Source: Latrodectus hesperus (Eukaryota > Arthropoda > Arachnida > Araneae > Theridiidae). Taken from it: 64,000 nucleotides of DNA. The DNA lies in the NCBI GenBank assembly GCA_037975125.1, contig CM075851.1, positions 79,337,479 to 79,401,478 of the forward strand, read 5' to 3'. Position 1 is the stretch's first letter. Each line of letters opens with the position of its first letter. Below are positions 55,790-64,000 of this stretch, one piece after another. The position numbers and the translations under genes were made by a program. The notes beneath the pieces are model-generated. The model searched no databases. It saw nothing but the letters and a program-made list of their open reading frames with translations, and was not told where the DNA came from.

Positions 55790-55900
55790 CGACTGTTCCT
55801 TTTTATACGAGACGAGTCGTTATCAACATGAATATCTTTGGCTCTTGTTTTCAACGCGTACGTTAGAAAAGAAAAGAAAAGAAAAAACTTGTTGTGACAA
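55790..55900 (-). promoter_or_regulatory. Orphan copy of the promoter cassette
   Basis: Same order of elements as 55659-55761, with TATAAAAA at 55800-55807, but what follows is the next cassette and not a gene. The two cassettes are adjacent direct repeats of about 130 bp. The distal TTGTCACAA-type box and GTTGAAAACAAGAGCCAAAG are conserved. Confidence 0.7.
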
Positions 55901-55928
55901 TCGTTCCAAACTTGGTTCGTTGTGTGTC

Positions 55929-55980
55929 GTAAAAAATAGCAGAGAGCGCACATATGTGCTGCTCTCTGCGATTTTTTTAC
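55929..55980 (-). terminator. 3' hairpin module of paralogue 2
   Basis: GTAAAAAATAGCAGAGAGC pairs with GCTCTCTGCGATTTTTTTAC, continued inward by the self-complementary GCACATATGTGC, so the stem reaches about 25 bp with small bulges. In gene orientation AATAAA copies (55989-55994 and 55995-56000) and GGGG precede it, and it ends TTTTTTACGAC. Confidence 0.82.
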
Positions 55981-56171
55981 CCCTTTAATTTATTTTTATT
56001 ACGATGGCTAAAGGGCTAACCATTTCCACAGGCCAACTAGTCAAGTTTTAAAAGTTCGTCAATGATGTGCTTTGGAAAATGTTGAACCAATGGAAGGTAG
56101 CATCACAAATAGCTTAATATCCATGGCTGATCGCTTGCAATTATTATTTCTTCTTGAAATAAATGTTCTTT

Positions 56172-56381
56172 TTAAAAGTTTCCAATTTCATGGGATGGCA
56201 CAACGAATCTTTTCACGTCTTCGTCATTTGTCTTTGGCAGTTCGAAAGACGTCAATCCGGACAGGACCGATATATTGGATCCGTCCACAACGCTAATGAA
56301 TTGCAATTCACTGGCAACTGTTTCGCACTTGTCGTTTTGAATAGTCTTTACTCTTGCAACGTAACGTGTAGTGAGACTCAT
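56172..56381 (-). CDS. Small island protein, 69 aa, paralogue 2
   Basis: Begins MSLTTRYVARVKTIQ and aligns with the 77-aa protein over its length. Shared are the VAR-K start, the ETVA-x-ELxF strand, the DGxxISVxS strand, FE(L/M)PKTND and FVVP. Its end is earlier: it stops after HEIGNF, about where paralogue 1 goes on with KFLKDNLYEK. This may be a real short form or a late nonsense change. It has its own TATA cassette (56449-56546) and 3' hairpin (55929-55980). Family unknown. Confidence 0.68.
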   Translation of the reverse strand: MSLTTRYVARVKTIQNDKCETVASELQFISVVDGSNISVLSGLTSFELPKTNDEDVKRFVVPSHEIGNF

Positions 56382-56448
56382 TTTCGTAAGAGAAGAAACA
56401 ATTCGCACGCTTTGAAAACTGAGAAGCAATTGTGACACGTTTTGGTTT

Positions 56449-56546
56449 GGCTCTTCCTTTTATACATGACAAGCAGGAAGTCGTTATCAACATGAAAATC
56501 TTTGGATCTTGTTTTCAACGTTAAAGACAAACGCTTGTTGTGACAA
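56449..56546 (-). promoter_or_regulatory. Promoter cassette of paralogue 2
   Basis: Third copy of the cassette: TTGTCACAA (56538-56546, minus sense), GTTGAAAACAAGATCCAAAG, TTCATGTTGATAACGAC and TATAAAAG at 56457-56464. TCACA (56431-56435) is again 30 bp downstream of TATA, and the ATG is at 56381. Confidence 0.75.
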
Positions 56547-56570
56547 TTGCTTCAACGATTATTATGCTCG

Positions 56571-57104
56571 TCACATTAATTCGTTTTGTAAGAACCTGTT
56601 GAAAACAAACACTTTGACCATAGCACAATGACATTTTTCCGATTCCATAATTTCCGTGTGCCAATTGCATTGCCATTTTCTGTAGTCTTCTTGATTCGCC
56701 AACACGTTGAATTTCGGACAACCATGGATTTCCAAATTGATATTTGGAATATTTAAAGTGTCCAATAGTTCTTTTTCGTTTCAACCGCCTTTGAATGCCA
56801 CGACATCTTTATTTGCGTTTTTCGTTCCGTTGTAAAACGATTCCACAATGTCTTCGAGCTCGTTCAATGGCTTGACGTCCCGTTCGTTAAAGTCGGGTCG
56901 AAATTTTAGTCCGTGAATTCGTTTACTGCCATATTTTACAGTCCGCCAATCTTTCGGACTCAGATAAATGTGACAAAGGTCGTATCGAAATCCGTACGGA
57001 ACTGGATTTTCGTTGGTGGCTTCAATCAGTTCGAGTTCTCCACACAAGAATTTTCCATCGTGTGCGAATCTGTCCATGTCCATGATCGCGCAAATTGTAT
57101 CCAT
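56571..57104 (-). pseudogene. 178-codon ORF with one in-frame TGA
   Basis: Starts at ATG 57104 (MDTICAIMDMDRF) with good context (AACAATG) and a TATAATAAAG 25-30 bp upstream. The frame reaches TGA 56781-56783 right after DVVAFKGG, then continues in the same frame for about 70 codons to 56571. It contains NLEIHGCPKF, CNWH and CHC toward the end. Early acidic residues (D9, D11, E23) followed by FKGG and GCPKF resemble a DnaQ/RNase H-fold nuclease-type family I associate with virus- or transposon-derived loci in invertebrates. That assignment is tentative. The single stop could be recent decay or a sequencing error. Confidence 0.6.
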
Positions 57105-57250
57105 TGTTTAGTTTCCGTTGGCCTCTTTATTATACGTGAATAAATTAGCACGATTGCTGTGAGACCGTTCGATAACCAAGACCACTGGGTTCAATGGGAA
57201 AAGACTCGGTGGAACTGAAGCTCGAGCGAAATGCCGTCTCTTCTTAAACC

Positions 57251-57565
57251 CTAAGGTTCGAAATTTGAAATCTGAAACATGAAACATATTTCATATATTA
57301 TCATTTCCGTACAAGGCGAAAGACACATCTGGTCAGATGAGCAACGGACTTGACAGGACGCACCCAACGCTTGTGAAATTTGTCTTTTTCCAAGTACGTG
57401 ACATCTTGATTTCAGAATCTGCAATCGTTCGCCTAGTTTTAATTTTACGTGATACAAGAAATACTCGTTCGGATTTAATTTGAATTTTACGTGTCTTTCG
57501 TTCTTTTCAAAGATCCGCATTTTCCGATGTGATTGGAATTCGAAAGGGTACCTGTGCTCACACAT
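57251..57565 (-). CDS. Unrecognised small basic island ORF
   Basis: 104 codons from ATG 57565 (MCEHRYPFEFQSHRK), with AAAAAATG context. The first 65 residues look like an ordered basic protein (FKLNPNEYFLYHVKLKLGE). After about residue 65 the reading becomes Cys/Ser-rich, while the next frame continues as HKRWVRPVKSVAHLTR, so a frameshift near 57370 is likely. No known domain seen. It lies 147 bp upstream of the next gene in the same orientation. The GC content drops to host level just beyond its start. Confidence 0.45.
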   Translation of the reverse strand: MCEHRYPFEFQSHRKMRIFEKNERHVKFKLNPNEYFLYHVKLKLGERLQILKSRCHVLGKRQISQALGASCQVRCSSDQMCLSPCTEMIIYEICFMFQISNFEP

Positions 57566-57570
57566 TTTTT

Positions 57571-58089
57571 AGACCGACTGTATGAAATCTAATTTCAAAT
57601 TTCGAATTTACTATCTAAAATTTAATTTCGAATTTCCTTCGTTTTTAAAATACCACTGTTTGCTTATGTTGTTGTAAAGTAGGACTCAATCTCTAGTTTT
57701 CAGAGAATGTAAAAATAACCTTGATTTTTCATTTGAATATACAAATGAATATGTTCATTTGATTAACAAACTTATGTTAACCAGTTATAGACAGTCTGTC
57801 TAAAAATATTTGTCCGTCAGTAACCTTTCCAAACTAATATCTAAAAAATGAACCCTTGCCCGTACATAGTGTATTAATTGAAAAAGCTCATGACATCCCC
57901 CATAACCAAATATGTAATCAAATATAACAGGCGGTCACAATGAACCCTCCATTTCCAGTAGTTATCATGGATAGTAAATTGAATTCCCCTTTTGTAAATA
58001 AAAGTAGCCAATTTTGTTCATAAAGATCTGAAGACGTATATTTTAAATTTTGATAACGGTGGGCGTTTGAGTGACTAATCCTATGCACA
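57571..58089. other. AT-rich DNA right of the island
   Basis: Begins with repeated AATTTCGAATT stretches (57580-57630), then AT-rich sequence without a gene. Confidence 0.55.
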
Positions 58090-58340
58090 GCAATACAGGA
58101 AACTGCTACACATTTATTGTTACCCAGTGGCCTCTGTAAATCAAGTCTCGAAGGGGAGTAGCATTACTCATGCCATACCACCACAAACCCGTTTATAGGG
58201 TAGGCCGCATCCATACATAATCTCAGAAGAAAGGACAGAAAAGCACAGAGAGAAAGTAACACCCATGTTCCTACCGGGATTCAAACCCGGGACCCACAGC
58301 TCAAGAGTCAGAAACTCTAATCACTCAACCATTTATCGGC
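58090..58340 (-). mobile_element. tRNA-derived SINE
   Basis: In minus sense it starts at 58340 with GCCGATAAATGGTTGAGTG (tRNA D-arm and A box). It has a B box GGTTTGAATCC at 58277-58287 inside CCCGGGTTTGAATCCCGG, then a body that includes GCGGCCTACCC and GGTGGTATGGCATGAG. It is a different family from the SINE at 8869. The 3' end and target duplication were not resolved. Confidence 0.82.
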
Positions 58341-59790
58341 GATGACGTCATGTGCAATTACCTAATTCTTTTCACTCTGATTTTATAAAATTTTTATTTC
58401 CTTGTTATGAGTAAATTATTAACTCTAAGCAGAAAATTTAAAAGAAATTTTAATTTAGCTATTCACACATGTGAAATTTCTTTGGTGAATCTATCTTGCA
58501 GAGGAAGTACTTGGAATTGATGTTTGCAGAACATTTGAAGTTCTTTAAATGCTACATAAGTACTATGTTCAGCAAGGAACCATTTTCGAGATCATTTTTT
58601 AAATTAGAACCATGGCTTTTTAAGATAATTAATCCTGAAGGTCAAGAATATTAAGACAATAACTAATCAAACTTCTTGAGGAAAATTTCTTCTATCAGTC
58701 TGGAACAATAAGCATAAAAAATTCAATCTTGGAGAATCCTTTTAGAAGTTCCAAATATCTTTAAGGTATAATCTGTAAAGTATTATTTTAATCAATTTAG
58801 GCTGGTCCTCTCACTCAGGAGATACATTGTGAGAGTTAATTATAGTAAATTTCATTTTAAAATGTACAAAACATCCTTAAGATCGTGTCAATATACTACT
58901 CACCAATTTTTAAAATACAAAAGTGACTGTGGGTATATGTATAAATTAAAAATTATTTTTAATTTTTAATCATATTTTATATTATTAAATATTAAATTAG
59001 TAAAATATATACACTCTTGAAAACAATTTTTTGACTTTATTGCTTTTTTTATCTTTGAATTAATCCTATTTTGTAATTACATGTAAAAATAACAATATTT
59101 TCTATTAAATGTTCTTCTGAATTAAATTAAATAAAAAGTATCAAATTTCGTAAAAGTGGAAAAGTTCATTCTTTTTTTTATATATAAGAAAGATAAGTTC
59201 AATAGTAAGTTATATGTGAAAAATATTTTATTAATAATAACTAATGCATGTATTCATATCATTATTTATTCTTTTGTTTTGAAAAGTTTGATTATTAAAC
59301 AATTTTTTTATTTATCATTCATTTATATGATTACATTAAATCCTTATAGATTAAAGAGATCTATTAAGAAGTTTTTAGAAATAAAAGAAATGGTATAAAT
59401 CTTGAACAAAAAAATTTATATGTAAAAGTTAATATATAATTTAAATTCAATTCACTTCTCATTAAACAAGAAAATGTCATTTGTTTTTCTAATACTATAT
59501 ATATATATATATATAAGCGAAACAAAAAATTTAATATTCTAAGAATTTATAAATTAATAAATAATTTACTGGATGAAATTTAAATTTATTTTAATTTGTA
59601 TAAATAAATTTACTTGACTGTCAACTCCGATTAAGAAAATTAAATGCATATTCTGTTCAAATTTTTCACCAAAAGTTGACTTCTCATGGAAAAATGTTTG
59701 CCAGAACCATGAAAGGTTGGACACTTAACTTTTGGTCCACGGGATATACTTCATTTTCCTCTTACCACGCAACGGAAATTAAATACAGCC
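58341..59790. other. AT-rich DNA, no gene seen
   Basis: No supportable feature except a short (TA)n run at 59495-59515. A plus-strand ORF at 59156-59398 is Lys/Ile/Asn-rich with no motif and reads like AT-rich random sequence. Confidence 0.55.
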
Positions 59791-59794
59791 ACTC

Positions 59795-60190
59795 CCTTAT
59801 ACGCCACCCAGGGGACAGTCACTCTAGAGACTACAGCCTTCTCGAGGGTAAGCTAGCTAAAAAAGGTAAGAGACTTAAACAACATCTCCAAAATCCATGA
59901 TGCAAACGCCATTGCCCGATTTTAACTTAAAGATAAAACTATTGAAACAATGAATATGCAAGATTGATTCCAACAAAGAAATCACAAAGGCAATTACACG
60001 ATTGAGAACAGGACACAATGGTGGCATGAAAATAATTCCAGACAATACAAGGACATGTGTAAAATGTAGAAATCGTCCTGACGAAGAACTCTCTCCAAGC
60101 CATTATTTTTAACACTGTGCAGAAATATTAATATCTCTCCATTACATCGGAGAGTAATCATTTGATGACGATCTCTACACATTGAAGCTA
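59795..60190 (+). pseudogene. Jockey-like RNase H and C-terminal remnant
   Basis: Two fragments in line. Near 59800-59890 a frame reads LLEGKLAKKGKRL, matching the end of a retrotransposon RNase H domain (typically ...ADxLAKxG). Near 59965-60110 another frame reads ITRLRTGHNGGMKI, then CVKCRNRPDEELSPSHYF, a stop, then HCAEIL. RLRTGH followed by Cys-x2-Cys and H-x-F-x-C is the usual C-terminal tail after RNase H in arthropod Jockey-type elements. Several stops. It is not joined to the 5' fragment at 45.4-46.7 kb, which is on the other strand. Confidence 0.6.
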
Positions 60191-62310
60191 AGGCCGTTAA
60201 GCCACGGATCCATTTGATTTCCTGAACATGACACCAACCAACCAATCAATCTGTTCTCAATTCAATGTAGACAACTTTTTATTCGATATTGAATTAAGAA
60301 CAATTGCATGGTATCGAATGAAGTTTACATCAGGATATTGCTCTCTGTGTGTGACCAACTTAAAATAAAATAATTCATTTTAAAATTCTGATCGCAATGT
60401 TTGTATATCATTAACTGAAAACATAAGTAAAGATGAATTGAACTATAAAAGTATTTATGCCTTGATGTAATATTCCGTTCCGGATTTTTTTCACTTCAAG
60501 AAAAAAGAGGGAGATTGTTTTCATCTTCTTATAAAATTGTTATCTGTATCTTAAATATAGATGTGCAGAAAAAATATGATACAGGATCACCCTTCTTTCT
60601 ACATACTTATATATTTTTTTCAAAAATATTTATTTTATAGCATCTTTTAATTTCTTCAGGAAATGTGCTCTAGCCTTTCTAAATATATTCTTAGTCAAAA
60701 ATACTCTTGAATGTGAATGTAGAAAATGTCCTAACTGCAATATTTGTTAAATTCGTAACTGGAGAGTGTTCTATCATTACAGACTTCACTAGATTTGCTT
60801 TTAGCTAATTTATACATGAGACTATTTTTTATGTAAGGAATCATTTTTAAGTGCTGCTGTGTTTCGATTCTTATACAATGTGTAAGTTACGGTAAAAGTG
60901 ATTAATCCAGGGATTATGCATATTAACCGGTGGTTATATAGTATACCCAATAAACTCAGTAAATCAGATAATTATTGAATGCTTATCAATTTTGCTGGTA
61001 AATATATATAATCCCCAAATCGTAATGGGAAATGTGATAAATTCCTTTCATACTGTAGGAAAATGATATTTTAATTCCAAAAATTAATAAATATTTTCAA
61101 GAAATATTAAACATTTCGTTTTTAAGAATATTAAGAACATGCTATGACTTACAATAAAACAATCTTTCAGCTTAAAAAATCAAATAACAGCGGCTCTTTT
61201 GTACGTTCATTTCAGTAGATTTAAGACAGGTGTATTAGATTAATTCAAAAGCTATATATCTGGCTTAAAAGGTTTTGAAAAATACAAAATGATCAAAATT
61301 ACTAAAAATAAAATGCTATCTAGCTTGTTATTTATTATTATTACTGTTATTACTGTAACCACTTTATTTTTATCAAAACGAGACAGAATTTTAAATAAAA
61401 TATTAACTAGTACTTATAGATAATTTTTATGTTTTGTTAACTAAAAAACCTGGAAAATGAAGAAAATTGTGTGATTATTAGAATTTATAAAAAAAAAGCT
61501 CCAAGTCAAAGCAAACTAAACCTATATTCTGAAAAAGTATTTATTTAAATTTACTCACAAGTTGATTTATTTAAGATATATTAGGCTGTAAAGACATTTA
61601 AAAATGCAGTTTAATAATTTTTCTTACATTTTCACTTATCAGATTTGCACTCTGCCTTTGTAAATACATCGTTAATATCACCGATTTTTAGAAAGATTCA
61701 TGGATTAAAAAGAAAATATTTCTTTTTAATCATTTATTTTCAATTTATGGACATATAATTCTAATAAAAGACTTCAAATTTTATGAAAAATTAATTACTT
61801 CATAATTTTAATTTTAAGCGAAAATGCTAAAAAAATATAAGAAAATGATCTAAATAAATCCTAAAAATAATTTGTTGCCAACATCTGTTTGATATAAGTT
61901 TTAAAAACGTATTAAATTTTATAAAATTGAAGTCATTGTCACAAAAAATATTGTTACAGTTTATAAAAACTTTATATCACTATTCAGTATTTTTGCAATC
62001 AATTACTAGCAAAAGCATGTATGAGCGCACACACACACACATATGCACATATTCTCTCTCTCACATGATTGGCTGCTCCTGGTCTAATTGGTCCTTGTAC
62101 AGAGCATACTCGTTGAACGACAAAAAAAAGACAATTCCAGATTGATTACTTCTATTAACAGTTCTAAGAATACCAATTTAAATTGGGTGCCTAACTGAAA
62201 TAAACTATTCTTTTAATAAAATTAAGATAAAGTTATATATATCAAGCAAACAAAATACTTCTCAATATCTTATTAAATAATGACCGAATATTTCTAGGGT
62301 TATCTTTCTG
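60191..62310. other. AT-rich DNA, no gene seen
   Basis: About 2.1 kb of AT-rich sequence. A small ORF at 61927-62145 includes a CA/CT repeat (62028-62065) and has no recognisable motif. Confidence 0.55.
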
Positions 62311-62320
62311 GCATCTGAAA

Positions 62321-62664
62321 ATGGATCCTAGAAATCAAAAAAATTTAAAGCTTTTGTCATCCAAAGAAACAGAGCAAATTTCTCACCTACTAGGATTTTT
62401 ACCATTCTGCACTTACAGGTGCGGAAATGATGGCAACTTTATATAGAAGAACAATCAGTAGACTTGCCGTCGTGGACCCGAAAGTGGATTTTTCGTGCAA
62501 AGCTAATGAACCAAGCAAAATATCTAAAGGCTTGGCCTGCACATCCCAGAAGTATCAATTCACCTGGAGAAAATTACGACTACGATAACCTTCCTTTAAA
62601 TGAACATGACAATATCGGTTGGAATAAAATTCATTACCATTTGATAATGAGAAATTCACCTTAA
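62321..62664 (+). other. Possible decayed exon or repeat ORF
   Basis: A GC-richer patch with overlapping open plus-strand frames. 62321-62448 reads MDPRNQKNLKLLSSKE. A frame from about 62427 reads MATLYRRTISRLAVVDPK. 62464-62664 reads MPSWTRKWIFRAKLMNQAK. A possible splice acceptor (TGCACTTACAG) sits at 62409-62419. I recognise no family. It could be a retropseudogene of a small host protein or a transposon scrap with a frameshift. Confidence 0.3.
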
Positions 62665-64000
62665 GCAACCAAGCTATCACGGCCTCTATTTTTGAAGTAA
62701 ATTTGGTGTCTTGACATTTCTATATAATCAAGACAATTTCCTCTTTTATATCCATCAATTAGAGGCAAAAAGTTTTCAGAAAAAATTTAGAACTGAACAT
62801 ATTTCTAAACATTTTTAAATTTTAAGGCTATTTAACAATATAACTAATATTGTTAACTTAAGTTATATGAAACAAGAACTTTTGCAATAAAAATATATCA
62901 AAGCAAATTTAACGGATGCTATATTTTGTTTCGTGTTAATGTCTACAGTTGAAGTACATTTTCGAATAATCAGCACATAACATTTTAAATATTTAACTTG
63001 AAATTCAATATTATGGGTGAGAAACCAATTAGATAATTCGTTAGTGTGCTGAATAATTCTGTACATATGAGCAGTATTAACATAAAATATAAACAATTTC
63101 ATTTACCATTCTTTAATTAATAATGTAAAATACAATCGTGGAAGTTTCATAAAACTACAAATTTAATTTTGGAAAGCAGATTCTATATAATGTATTCTCT
63201 ACCTGCCCCTCTTAACAAAATATAATTGATCTCTGCATGTTATTTAGATGATTATCAATGAAACTGCATTTTAATAAATGCATACATTGAAACTTATTTT
63301 TGTATGCCGAATATGGTCCGCATAAAAATTGCACAAAATTATTATACAAAGTTTTTTTCCCGTACAGTTAAAGAAAAAATTTCTCGCGAAAAGTTAAAAA
63401 GGATTTTTATGCATTGAATAGAGACCACATAAAAAAACCTCAAGTAGAAAAGGAACCAAAACACCAAGCGCAAACTATGAAAATATCGCAAGTATTTTAA
63501 ATGGAAAATAAATAAGAAAATTGATAAGAGGAAAATTATATACAGACCAGCACTAAAATATGAACTTAGAAGCACTGCATATAGAAATATATTTTGTGTT
63601 AAGGGGCAACACATATATAATATAACTGGCTGATGCGATACTTAGGTAATATGATTAAATACATATGAAAAAAATCAAAAAAACTGAAGTGCATATGAAA
63701 CCCTTTTATTTTTAATTGATAATTTCGTTAATTATGTTTCCATATGATTAAAATTTTCACATACCACACGAAATTCCACTCAATTATGATACAAATAAAA
63801 ATTCTAAAAAAAGATGGCAAAAAAACAAGCTTAGGTGTTTAAGAATTTTATTCTTGACCCCGTATGTTTACCGATCACTTTTTGAAAAACTCGCTGGAAA
63901 TCTCAATAAATATAAATTCGAACATTTTTCAGGCATTTGTCATTCAATTTCAATATTTAAATATATTTCTCTCAATTGAAACATTCCTATATCCGTGAAG
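62665..64000. other. AT-rich DNA to window end
   Basis: No supportable gene. The open minus-strand frame at 63342-63614 is hydrophobic (Phe/Leu/Ile-rich) and likely the antisense of A-rich sequence. Confidence 0.5.

Larger units (their letters stand above)
47314..57570. mobile_element. GC-richer virus-like island with inverted arms
   Basis: About 10 kb at roughly 40-48% GC set in host DNA of about 25% GC. It contains two inverted arms of 2.8 and 3.3 kb around a 1.76-kb centre with a RING gene. To the right are four closely spaced small minus-strand ORFs with recurring promoter and 3' hairpin modules, and the arms hold tandem arrays. Compact genes, shared cassettes and large inverted repeats are typical of large DNA viruses and virus-derived elements. 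No capsid, polymerase, helicase or integrase gene is visible, so it is at most a fragment. Its edges are judged by base composition; the left 350 bp (47314-47663) are less certain. Confidence 0.6.

Noticed and set aside
55755..56435. Plus-strand ORFs at 55755-55988, 56072-56296 and 56163-56435
   Set aside because: Antisense to the minus-strand promoters and paralogue 2. They cross the hairpin and TATA cassettes.

Overview
The window looks like a scaffold from an AT-rich arthropod genome, most likely a spider. That is inferred from the mix of transposons (Ty3/Gypsy with CCHC or SCAN-like Gag, Tc1, Jockey-like non-LTR remnants, tRNA-headed SINEs), the long (TA)n, (GATA)n and (GT)n microsatellites, and the roughly 25% GC background. 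No bacterial gene organisation and no complete, convincing host gene is visible. A run of exactly 500 N at 17456-17955 is a scaffolding gap.

Layout. 1-4443: satellite array of a 72-bp (24-codon) monomer with a 19-monomer (1368-bp) higher-order repeat. 4444-5214: DNA-transposon remnant with about 95-bp terminal inverted repeats at the array edge. 5778-11495: nearly complete Ty3/Gypsy element with two LTRs, a 4-bp target duplication, a primer-binding site, and gag and pol broken by two stops, two frameshifts and a nested SINE that has its own 15-bp target duplication. 12600-15560: old tandem duplication of non-coding DNA. 17956-22401 (minus): second, heavily decayed Gypsy element cut by the gap. 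24247-24870 and 27278-28811: partial and full-length dead copies of one Tc1 family. 28.8-45 kb: gene-poor AT-rich DNA with microsatellites and a few hairpins. 45.4-46.7 kb (minus) and 59.8-60.2 kb (plus): Jockey-like non-LTR remnants. 58.1-58.3 kb: tRNA-derived SINE.

The most interesting part is about 47.3-57.57 kb, a GC-richer island unlike anything around it. It is built like a piece of a large DNA virus or an undescribed virus-like mobile element. Two inverted arms (47664-50421 and 52185-55466) flank a 1.76-kb centre carrying a RING-finger gene. To the right lie four small, closely packed minus-strand ORFs, two of them paralogues. These share a compact promoter cassette (TATAAAAG, then TCACA about 30 bp downstream), and the cassette is present a third time without a gene. 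The genes end in a shared 3' design: AATAAA or ATTAAA, then a hairpin bounded by GTAAAAAA and TTTTTTAC. The stem sequences differ but the structure is the same. The arms also carry about 130/260-bp tandem repeats, perfect A/T-centred palindromes and many modules containing GAATAAAG. I can name no known virus family for it with confidence.
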